The notes beneath the pieces were generated by a model. It did no database searches. It was given only the letters and a program-made list of their open reading frames with translations, and was not told the DNA's origin. A DNA stretch of 64,000 nucleotides from positions 2,046,001 through 2,110,000 of the forward strand of contig KE546967.1 of NCBI GenBank assembly GCA_000442125.1, written 5' to 3'. The DNA comes from Opeltia flavorubescens (Eukaryota > Ascomycota > Lecanoromycetes > Teloschistales > Teloschistaceae). Positions 46,235-56,195 of the stretch are shown here, piece after piece; the first letter of the stretch is position 1, and the number at the start of each line of letters is the position of its first letter. The position numbers and the translations under genes were made by a program.

Positions 46235-47911
46235 TTAACGAGTAACCCAACTTACGTTTTCAAATCCTGCTCGCTTTCTTACCCTGACGTGCGTGTCACG
46301 TAGAGGGGTTGATACCGAGCTAGTCATACTCACGAAGGAAGGTTTCTCCAAGGACTTTTCTTCAAGGGTGGCATCGAATTGTAGGATGAACGTGGATAAA
46401 AATCCAAGGATCTCGATCATTGCGAATGATCGACCGGGACAGAGTGTTGAGCCTCCTCCAAAAGGGCGAAAAGCTGCGGCTGGTCTTGAAGTTCCTTCTT
46501 CTCCATGCTCGGACTGGAAACGGCGAGGATTGTAAACATTCGGATCTAGACCCCACGTGTCCTCGTCTTTGTGTAGTACAGCGGCAGGAATCTGGATGAC
46601 CGATCCAGATTTGAGAAGATATTGGTTGCCGATCACGGTATCCTCGGTGGTATATCGTGCTGTTAGCGAAGTCGAGTATGTGCGAAGTGTCTCCTTTACA
46701 GTCGAGGTAAGGAGTGGACACGAGTTTTGCAGATCTAAAATTGGGAGCTGCGCCACCACAACCGAGCCTTTCTTATCCTCACTTTCCTGGCTGCTGACGA
46801 TGACGACCGCTAGCAATTCCGATTTCACTCCTCGAAGCAGCTCTGGATCTGACAGAGTGTGGAAAAGTGTCCAAAGAAGGATGGGAACTGTATTGACCAG
46901 AAGACCAATACACGTGGTGATCTCGAATCGACCCTGGTCTTCACAAGAAACCCCATGAGCAGTGTTCGAGCGACGGCCTCCTTGGATTAAGCGCGATCCT
47001 TTGGTCCAGTGGCCCTTGGCGAAATATTCTCCGAAGATTTGCGCCATGAGTTCCCGGCCCCGATAGGCGCGATGAGCGGTTATTCTCGGGAAGATTCCCA
47101 GAAGAAGTGTTGCAAGTCCTTCTTCAAAATCCCTGTTGTCAATGATCATAAGCGTAGACTAAACATGTGGTGGAGGCTTGGGATGTGAAACCCACCAAAA
47201 CGCGCCATAGGTTCGAGGGTCTGTGACAAAAGGATTCGTGGACCCATACACAGCGCTAGTACTTGCGATGGTAATTGTCCGCTTCACCCATTGCGAAAAA
47301 TTGACGACCTGATCTTCAGTGTTGGAACCAAGTTCCGTCAAAGCTGTAGCTGAACAAGCTGTGATCTCACAGCTCATCGAATGGAGACAAGATTCCAGAC
47401 TCAGAATCCTGTTGAATCTCTTGCGGCTGTCAGCAACCAAGCTGCGACTTTTGCCAACGCCCTCGCGTACAAGAGCTAAACCATGCCTGCTAGTTCCTGC
47501 AAGCCGTTCTGCAGCCAAGATGACGAAGGGATCGAACGAAAAAGCTTTTGAGACCCGTTGGATATCAGCTGCAAGGCGTGCGTCGTTCACGACGTACATT
47601 CTCCCTGTGAGCACACCAAGGGTGTATATTGGGAGAGAGGAGAGAGAACTGTATTGTGATGATAGAAAATATAAGTAACCCAACTTCGAAATCTATGGAG
47701 GCTTGTTTTACCTGAGCTTCTCGAAGTAGGAACTCCCATGTCGAAAGAGCTGAAAGGCATGGCCAACAAAAGGGACGGTTATACATGGCGACGGAGGCTC
47801 CTTCGGGGCCAGATTGCGTTGGCGAAATATACCAGAGAGGAAGATACCAGACAAGAAGTGCAGTGCGATGACAGCGACCATTAAAATGGTGGAGGACATG
47901 TTTTCCATCAT
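46235..47911 (-). CDS. Cytochrome P450 monooxygenase (CYP7/8-like fungal type)
   Basis: Three exons, 47911-47712, 47648-47196 and 47132-46235, give 516 residues. The anchor helix (MVAVIALHFLSGIFLSGIF) and FVGHAFQLF motif are N-terminal. The intron 1 junction rebuilds YFEKLSSLSSLPIYTLGV and intron 2 rebuilds FWDFEEGLATLLLGIFP, both fitting the family. Helix K has E-T-L-R (E365, R368), and the heme loop is FRPFGGGSTLCPGRSF with the axial cysteine at C449. The I helix (TTCIGLLVNTVPILLWTLFH) has Asn where many P450s have the acidic-Thr pair, as in the CYP7/CYP8 and related group. It acts at the ER membrane on a lipophilic substrate, which I cannot name. It converges tail-to-tail with a truncated P450. 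Confidence 0.88.
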
Positions 47912-49509
47912 GCACGAAGCTAGTTTAATCGACTTGGGAGTGTTAAGCACACATGGAATCCACCTGTAGATTGAACGATTTTTTGTGTAGCGAAGCCTCG
48001 CCCTGGGTCGAGTGAGGATTTGGGCACGCTGTAATTTTGAATTGGTGCAATACCATGGTGTTCGGTATAAAACCACATAATCTCGTGTGGACTCTTTTCG
48101 GGGCTTGGCAGCGAATTTGTATGCCTTGCTACGACACATGGAAGTGGGCAAAGGGTCTAATGCGCATGTTACGGCTATACCACTCGCTAAAAACCACGGT
48201 AGCGAGCAGGTTTGAGGTGAGCTTGTGAACCAGTTTAGGTCTAGCGCCTAATAGCATTTAGATTTATTTAAATACTGTTTGTGCAGGTAGATAGTTCTTC
48301 GCCTTTGATACATACTATCACCTCGTGCGTTCACTGCAACAGTATCAGAAGAAGCGCCGAGTTACCGATGAGTACAGGCGGTGTTTGCCTGATCGATGCG
48401 TGATGATGCGGTTCCAATGTATGTCTGAATGGCAAACGGTCCGGTTCTTCGAAATACGTTGCCTTTCCCACTTTTTGCAACTCTTGCGTCCTAAGCATTC
48501 TCAGGACACAGATCTATATATTTAGCTTGAAGATCGAAACACTGGCAGCCGTCGGCGTACTTTGCTTGATGACCTACGAAAAGGTCGTCGCCGTCCTTTT
48601 GAATCTCTCGCGTCCGACTCTGATCCTATTATACCTAGTACCGTTTAGCCTTGTCGCTGGAAGGATTTCGTATTAGCGAGCATGTCCTACTTCCCCTTAC
48701 CGATGCAGTTGTCTTGTACTCATTCAAGCGTTTTTTTTAAAATCACGTCTTCCATTGACTTCGTACTTCAAGGAGGCTCGTCAGCAAACCCGAGACGAGA
48801 AACACACAAAAACGGTCTTTAAAAATACACTGGCGCATAACTTGAAAACGGCCCATGCCGGTTGGTAAATGAGGAGATTCTCCTGGACGCATAGCGAAGG
48901 GAGCGAAGAGCCAGACTTGGCTCAAAGGCACTTGGATATGGTATTTGTGGACGGTGAGCGGCTTTTCGCCCGAAGGGACTACTGTACCTTGGACGAAGTC
49001 ATAAATATTGATCTCGCAGAAAGGATTTCTGTTGAATCACCCCGAAACATTATTCTATCTTGATATTGGTTTCACCATCGGCAGAAACGAGGAAGACTTT
49101 AGGATATTACGCTGCATGGACTTGCGCATTTGAAAGCGATTGTAGTTATGGTACGATCGTATGCAAGCAGCGAAGGTAGATGGTGGTAAGGCTATGACCA
49201 TATGACGAGGAACAATTATCCAATCAGTGCTTGGCTTGGCATTATACCTCGGAGTAGAGTAAACAGTGTGTATTTACATCTACGTCACTCTGAGCTACAC
49301 ATACTTGAATCGCTTTCCCAATGAATGCTCATTGTCGCACGAAACCTACAACGCTTCCGATGACCATGTAAGCTGTATGCCGTCTATAGAAGTCTAGTTC
49401 TCCGAGAGATCACCAAAGACCCATTAGGATTTGAGCCAACCAAGTAAAGCTGGTGAAGACAAGTCGCTGTTTATACGCAGAGACAATAAGTTAACTCTTC
49501 ACTCTAGCT
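47912..49509. other. Intergenic region, 1.6 kb
   Basis: No supportable gene. A 47-bp block at 48294-48340 resembles the region upstream of the truncated P450. Confidence 0.5.
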
Positions 49510-50292
49510 ATGCGTCGCCTTCCCTCAGCTCATCTCAAGCCAGCCCTCCTAGAACAAAAGCCGGTCTTATTGTTGAACATCTCGACTCTCTCCATTCGCA
49601 CCTTCGTCAACTATATCACCGCCAACCCTTTCTCCGGCGCCGCTGCTAGGGTCCCGACAGAGATATGGCTCAACATCATCGAGTACGCCAAGCCCAAGAA
49701 GGAGGAGTATGAAGCGGTGCAGCCAGTGGATATGATCTCATCGGGGACCGGAACAATTCTTCACTGCCGCGTGATCAAATTGGACTTCCATACTTGGAAT
49801 GATAGGTACGAGGTCACAAACACAGACCAGTGGCTTAAGTCTCCACACACCTACGATCAGGGCCCGGGAAACGATTATAAGTTCGAGTACCGTAAGACGG
49901 ACACCGTATACGCGGTATCCTATCCTAGCCCTCTAGCAGCAGCAGGCGCGAGCACCTCCACTTCTCCACCCCTGTCTCCTCCAGCCTGCCTATTCACCGC
50001 AGTCACTGTCCCGGACCTGATCGCTCGCTTAGAGGACGGAGACTGCTGGGTTTGTGAGGGAAAGCGTGATGTTTGTCCCGGCTGTACTGGAGGAAAGGCT
50101 CAGAAATTCGATGCTGATATGGGCTGTGGTGTTAGTTTGGCGTGTCCGCTATGCATGGGGATTGAGTTTATGGAGGATCATAAGAGGTACCTGGAGGCGT
50201 ACTATTATGTAGGGCCTCCAGCGGATCTGAAGGCTGAATGGGATGAGGAGTTGCGCGATAGGAAAGCTGAGCTGGGCTATCTGGAGGATTGA
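49510..50292 (+). CDS. F-box-like protein with C-terminal Cys-rich zinc-type motif
   Basis: Single-exon frame of 260 residues. Near the N-terminus RVPTEIWLNIIEYAKP looks like the first helices of an F-box. A middle domain rich in aromatic and charged residues follows (LDFHTWNDRYEVTNTDQWLK), then a Pro/Ser linker. The C-terminus has a cysteine cluster, CWVCEGKRDVCPGC then CGVSLACPLC, which could bind two zinc ions, and an acidic helical end (ADLKAEWDEELRDRKAEL). I do not recognise a named family. The start could lie slightly upstream if an intron exists, but the ATG at 49510 is the first in frame. Coding is supported by GC-rich third positions over the whole frame. Confidence 0.65.
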   Translation: MRRLPSAHLKPALLEQKPVLLLNISTLSIRTFVNYITANPFSGAAARVPTEIWLNIIEYAKPKKEEYEAVQPVDMISSGTGTILHCRVIKLDFHTWNDRYEVTNTDQWLKSPHTYDQGPGNDYKFEYRKTDTVYAVSYPSPLAAAGASTSTSPPLSPPACLFTAVTVPDLIARLEDGDCWVCEGKRDVCPGCTGGKAQKFDADMGCGVSLACPLCMGIEFMEDHKRYLEAYYYVGPPADLKAEWDEELRDRKAELGYLED

Positions 50293-51342
50293 TTTACTTA
50301 AAGGGTTGAAGGGAAGAATTACACTGGAAACTTAATGGGGGGCTCGAGAGCACAGCACAAAGGATGTGAGACTGCCTTGATTACTGGCGAAAAGTGTTTT
50401 CTTGAAATGTGTCAGCTACGAGTACAAGAGAAATCGATGATTGTGCTCGTTCCAGAACCTGCTGTGCCGCTAGTCTTGGCAAGCCAAAAAGCCTGAAGAG
50501 AACACATGTTTTAATGGATCTTTATCCACTCCATTTTAAGCTTCTCCCAACATTACCATTCACATGTTAAGATTAATGATCGAACTTTTTCGAAGTAAGA
50601 TAGATCACTGAAAGCGCAATTTCAAAAGATGTGCCGTGATCCAAGATTGCTTTTTGGCATCCGCTACAGACCCTAGATGAATGGGGCTAAGAACGCAAAT
50701 CTGAATCACCTCTGGGATAATGCCTCGTTTCCTCGATGACTGCGTACATTCACATCATGCCTCAACTGTCTTTTCCCAGTCGACTGTTGAGATCTAAACA
50801 GGCACATACATATGTTTAGTGCTGGACTTCGTTATCTTAATATTAGATCCATGTCAGGCCGAACGTATTTGGGATAAATCCATCCGAGGTATCGATGTCT
50901 GGGAACCTCTATCCTATCACCAGCTCTCATCGATGGCAGGTGAGATGCTGAGAGTGCTGCCTCGCGAATTTCGAGCGCGTGGGTAAGCTCTCCCTTCTCG
51001 AAGGCATGATCTGAGACAAGGCCTGGAGTTGTACTGACTAGGCATATTTTACTGTTTTTGCGTAAGGAGCGATTCGCCTGATAATGGTGAGGTAGTACTT
51101 GTGGTTCCAATAGAAATATGTATCCAGAGAAAGTAGTGATATAAAAGGCTTCGGATGGTATAGGCTTAGTCTTTTATGAAAGATGCGCAAGTCATTGATC
51201 TATGCTCGGGGTTCTTCCAGAACCATCGGCGTGATAATGACTCGGATCGTTTGTGATCTTCGTATTTGCGAGTAGTATATACTCTCTATTTCTCTTTAGT
51301 CGTAATTTCCTTCAGTGTGTTTCCCTACCCGAGTTGCATCAG
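50293..51342. other. Intergenic region, 1.1 kb
   Basis: Holds one 92-codon minus-strand frame (50832-51110) that I could not support as a gene; nothing else seen. Confidence 0.5.
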
Positions 51343-52714
51343 TCACGTCCAAGGGTTTTTCCGAAACCAAGGATGTGCGAGGACCTCGGATATCGAAGGT
51401 CGGTCGCATGGACGGTATTTCATCATCCATTCTAGCATCTCTCCTAGTTCCTCGATGTGCGCTTCGGCAAACTCTGGTTTCTTTCCCCACTCTTTGTCAA
51501 AGTACGTGTCGTGCAGCCAGTCGGGTAATGATCTACGATCAATATCATGGTTTTCTGCTTCAGGCCCAGGGGGGTATCGTTGCCATTCTTCGGGTAGATC
51601 TCCGAACATGGCTATCCAGTGCTGTATTAGTAGATCTTTCGTGAGCCAGAAATTGTCGAATGGTGGGTACCCGACGACGAGCTCGAATATCTTTTGCCTG
51701 TCATCAGAAGAGCTATTGGGAATGCTCGACTATTGAAAGGAAGACGTACCGTGCATCCTAGACTCCAGATATCGGCTTCCAAGCCGCCCTCAGCGGTAAA
51801 CACCAATTCAGGAGCTTGGATCACGAGAGGACAGCGTATCTCGTGTTTATGTCCAATTATATGGGCGCTACCGAAATCACTGAGCTTGATGCTATATGAC
51901 TCGAGGTCCATAGGTATGTCCAAGTACGCTGGCGAAACCGCGTAACTCGGTACTCGAGCACTCAATCTAGCACCATAACCTGCCTGTATGAGTGCAGTTT
52001 CGGGTGTTCCTAGAGCGTTTTTAATATCGAAATCTTCTCTATGAACGTTTGATGGGGGTACAAAGGCTAGATTGCCGGGATGTAGGTCTATGGTAGATTT
52101 TAAGCAGTCTGTAAAAGGGACGTATCTTCTTACATACCTCCATGCACAATGCCATTTGCGTGGATGTTATCGATTGCCAGAGCGGTCTGATGGCATGCTA
52201 CCCATGCGAGTGGACCAGGGAGTCTGTTATCTTCGTAGAAACTCGCTTCGCCGTCGAGACGTGGACCGAGGAGTTCTAGAACGAGGCATGAATGCGTTCC
52301 ATTCGGCCCGGTGTGCTTGAAGGCATCCAGATGCTTTACAATGGCGTTCTTCCCGCGATGACTTACTGACCTACAAGAGAGTCGTTGGAGAATTTGGAAT
52401 TCGTGAGAGTTGGAGGATAATTCGGCAATTGGTATTTTGAGTGCAGCGTAACGATTGAGTCTGGCAAGTGTTCTAGCGTTGATTGTCAAGTAATGCGGAG
52501 GAACTTACAAGTAATCTCTGACTAGCCATACAGTGCCATAGCCTCCGTACCCAAGCTTATGGATGACTTTGTATCGTCCATCCTTGAAGATGTTGCCTAA
52601 ATGTGTCGGATTGTAGCCACCCTCCCGATACCGTGAAAGTGGCTCGGCGTCCGACAGACTGCAATACAAACCTTCCCTTTGCATTCTGGAAGGAGATGTG
52701 GATATTTTGCGCAT
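51343..52714 (-). CDS. SRPK-like serine/threonine protein kinase
   Basis: Four exons, 52714-52509, 52460-52138, 52087-51750 and 51690-51343, give 404 residues. The N-terminus matches SRPK kinases (EPLSRYREGGYNPTHLGNIF then DGRYKVIHKLGYGGYGTVWL). Intron 1 is taken as 48 nt so that RDYL joins LNRYAALK, matching SRPK spacing; a 36-nt alternative adds TLAR. Lys77 is the ATP-binding lysine, the catalytic loop is VHGDLHPGNLAF (HGD at 175-177), DFG is in KLSDFGSA near 242, and the APE motif is QAPELVF. The C-terminus ends in the family motif RPSISEVLAHPWF. SRPKs phosphorylate SR-type splicing factors; fungi carry expanded, divergent copies with unknown targets, and this short one with HGD probably belongs there. 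Confidence 0.88.
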
Positions 52715-53905
52715 CCGTGGGGAGATTGATCTGGAGGTCTATCGCGATTTCTCAAGTGATGGCAAAAATAATCGCCCGAGCTGCTTGACGAAGAAAGACA
52801 TAGGGGACCTCGAATACTGTGACCGCAACGGAATTCTGAGAGATTCTTTTCACTGACGAAGGGAATGTGGAAGATTGCGGTGTGCCGGAGTAATGAGCAT
52901 TTTTACCGTTGGAGTCTCAAAAAGACTGCCGCGTCCTTTTTGCGTCAACTGTCTGGCGCGGTGTTCAAGTCACGACGACACACGCAAATGAGGATGCTGA
53001 GACACTTCACTATTCCAATGGCGCAAATCGTTTGGAGATTTTGCATCATGTGTGGTGAGCTCTGGGCAATCAAGTAGCTCAAATTACCTTCTTTCACAAG
53101 GACATTCAATCTCTGACCCGAACGGATAGCTTCTTGCAGTATCAGAATACATGTTATGACTGTGAATGTACAGACTTAAGAGTACGGGAAATTCACAGTC
53201 AGCTGTCGCAAGAGCTTATTGGTCCCATAACGAGATTCATCCCATTTTACCAGCTGAAGATCCCGGACTATAAGATATACCTCGTGCTAACATACAGCGC
53301 ATACGCATACTCCGAAAATTGACATGGATGTAGATAGCATCAAGCCAGATCATGGTCGGATTGTTCGAACTGTACCTTGGGCAGATTCTAGAGCATGAAC
53401 ACCGAGACATCAACTTACTTATTGGGCAATAGTATGATGATCTCCGTCGCGGTGGTGCTTGCTGTTCACGATCAAACCTCGGTCGCGTAATGAAAAGAAT
53501 CAAATACGAGCCGCATTACTAATCATCCTCCACTAATCTTCGGATAATTGTTGGAGCAGATTCATACACAAAGCATTTCCATAGGAGAATCTACATGGAT
53601 CATCCCATCACAGATCTTGAATTTTCATCCCAGTCTTCTCCACGATTGATAAAACCCTAGTACTTCCGAACGCCCTTACTTTACAAGGAGGCCAATGCCG
53701 ATGCTAATCCTTAAATCCGGATATGACTTCAAACTCAAGGCAACAGCATGCTTCGATTTATGTCGAATCTCGTGCTCGTATTTGAGTATGAATTTCTCTT
53801 CCATTTGATCTTATGCTTGATGTGAAATGCTAAACTAAGAGTAGGGTATCATATGCGTACATTACATGATCAATGACCGACGCCAGCTGTCCCACATTGT
53901 TGCAC
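52715..53905. other. Intergenic region, 1.2 kb
   Basis: No gene supported between the SRPK-like kinase and the PD-(D/E)XK-like gene, both on the minus strand. Only short frames. Confidence 0.55.
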
Positions 53906-55648
53906 TCACGGCGATGATCCTCTACGTCTTTTGGATGGCGAGCTTGATGGCGCTTTCTTGGAGCTAGAAGACTGAGTTTGGCTGTCTTACAATTAGTTTC
54001 TTCTGGATAAATATACATAGGTTTAGGAATGCTCGTACCTGGAAGATTTTCCTGCAGACGACTCCCCCTTGCCCTTGCCTCTCCCTTTCCCCTTTCCTTT
54101 TCCCTTTTTGGGGGACTTCGTCCCCGCCTCCCCATCCTCATCATTCTTGGCTTCTCGGCCATTTGAATCATGTGTTCTACCCGACTGGGACGTTTGCTTA
54201 GGCTTCCCAATATTCTGGAGTGCCTCACTAATGGCTTTGAGACGGTCCCCACGGACCCATCCAAGAATATTGAACAGCATTCCTCGCATCTGAAAAACCA
54301 TCTCCTTATTCTCAAGAAGAGCTGTGTAGATCTTCTCTGCATGGTAGGATACCCTCCCCGTGTCGTCGGTCTGCCTCCAATGCATGCGAAGAATGACTAA
54401 ATTGGCATCGATGCAAATGCTGAACGCGCACGTAGACTCGACTGATGGTGCTTGAGTTCCCGAGATGACAAATAATTGGTGCAGGGCTTCGATCACTTCA
54501 GCCAGATCTCGTCGAGCCTGGGCTTCGGCTGCGGCCATGGTCTGTCCTTTCCCTTTCCACTCTCCAACCTGGTACGGGAACCATGGAGCGCGATCGAGAA
54601 TTAGCACGTCAGGGTACCAAGCTTTAAGCACAGCAATCTTCTCCATGTCCAGCGCCAAGTCGGGATACCCATAGTAGAAATCCGGCTTCGGTATCTTGGG
54701 GCTTCCAAGCTTTCCCATGGCCTCTTGAAGAAGCGTTTCGGCTTCCTTGGGACCGCCTGCAGGCTGTGGCACGAGGTCTTTCCAGATTTCATCGAACGCA
54801 CGCTCCACCATGGCCTCTCCATCGTCTTCCGAGTCGTGATAATTCATCTTGCATTCGTAAAGGAGTTTGGACACAATTTCAAACATAGCAGTATTTTCCA
54901 ACTGTGTCTTCGTCTTGATATGCATACTGGCAATCTTTTTCGAGTTTGGTGTGATTGGTAGTGGACGCGCTTTCCGGATCGTTGTAACGAGGGAACTCAA
55001 TCCTTGGGGAAAGGGCACTCCACGGTCCATATAGATGCGGAAATCGTTGAGCATTTGCTCTCCATGAGTAGAATTGGACATGCTGGTGTGACTTCCCGAA
55101 CTCTCGTCTTGATCTGAAGTGAGCTGGCACGGATCGTCGTTACGTGGTATACAATTGAAGGGAGCAGGAAATCTAGCAGAGCTTGGTAGACTTTCTTTTG
55201 TCTGTAGCTCAGCGAGATTGGAGTGCGTGAGGCAGTGATAAGAAATAGATGATGATGATTTCAGTTCGAGCTCTTCCTTGGGTAAGGGACTATCGACGGC
55301 TTGCTTCAACAAGTGCTGAGGTACGGCTGGTTGGATATTCAAAGACACGGGTGCTGGCTGTGAGATGGGTGCAAGTTGATTGACACCGTGGCGGATGGCG
55401 GCGTCTGGGTCAGCGCACTCAGGATTAGATGATACTTGTGAGGTATATGGTGATGGATTTTTGATAGAAGCCTTGGAGACAAGCCTATTTCGGAGAATGT
55501 CGTGCCCAATTACACCTATGTGTGTCTCTTCAACTTGAGGTTCACGATCTGAAACGACATGCTCTGGATCGAGTGCATTAGGAGAGAGATGCGCATCTTG
55601 AAAACTATCAGAGGAGGTTCTAGATGACCGACGACGTTTTGCCATCAT
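53906..55648 (-). CDS. DUF7924-like protein with PD-(D/E)XK-type core
   Basis: Two exons, 55648-54039 and 53981-53906, with a 57-nt intron, give 561 residues; the second exon adds a Ser/Lys/Arg tail (SPSKRRRGSSP). The first 200 residues are low-complexity and look disordered, beginning with a basic MMAKRRRSSR that could be a nuclear signal. The core at about 310-470 has PKPDFYYGYPD, then VGEWKGKGQTMAAAEAQARR about 40 residues later. The order D...E-x-K...Q/AQARR is the catalytic pattern of the PD-(D/E)XK nuclease fold, and resembles the fungal DUF7924 family. A Lys/Gly tract (KKGKGKGKGRGKGKG) follows. Inferred: nuclear, nucleic-acid-associated; nuclease activity is possible, not shown. Confidence 0.7.
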
Positions 55649-56195
55649 GAAGAACAGAAGCGATATTCTCTCGTCGAATCATGGGTCAGTGAATGAATCT
55701 TGATTCTGTTTACTCTGAAGGTACCGAGGCCGGGGATTACGGAGATAAATAGACACTAAGAAATCCACTTGTATAGGGAATGAAGTTCATCACTCTATAT
55801 ATACTCTTGGAAAGCGTCACATGCATATAATGTCAACAGTGAGATAACTTCGACGAAGTCTTGATGTCTCTGACATCGTAATGACATGATTTTCTACGGA
55901 TCAATTGTATCGAAACCGTTTTTTGCTCTAATCTTCCTTTTCAATTGACGGCATCACATGACTGAATCTTTGTAGCCGCATAATTTTACACATGAAGAGA
56001 TTATCGATCTTCTGCGCACTTCGCCAAAGATTTGTTCACGATGGATACTTTCAGAAACACACATGTCACTGTAATTAACATCAAACAGGTAGTCTGCAGT
56101 AGTCTAGGCAACTCTGCGGGATGAAATGGTTTGAGTAAGTTGAAAGATTACCATCAACAACTTGATAGCTAGATTTCTATCGCTCTGCTCCTTCT
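55649..56195. other. Intergenic region, 0.5 kb
   Basis: No gene seen between two minus-strand genes. Confidence 0.55.

Noticed and set aside
50832-51110. 92-codon minus-strand frame with an orderly sequence (GDRIEVPRHRYLGWIYPKYV)
   Set aside because: It looks somewhat coding but has no recognisable domain, no partner exons and no convincing start context; left as a possible fragment.
52473-52508. 36-nt first intron in the SRPK-like kinase
   Set aside because: Shorter than usual fungal introns; the 48-nt alternative gives better family spacing.
53830-54342. 170-codon minus-strand frame overlapping the PD-(D/E)XK-like gene
   Set aside because: Out-of-frame overlap on the same strand; the main frame with its last exon explains the region better.
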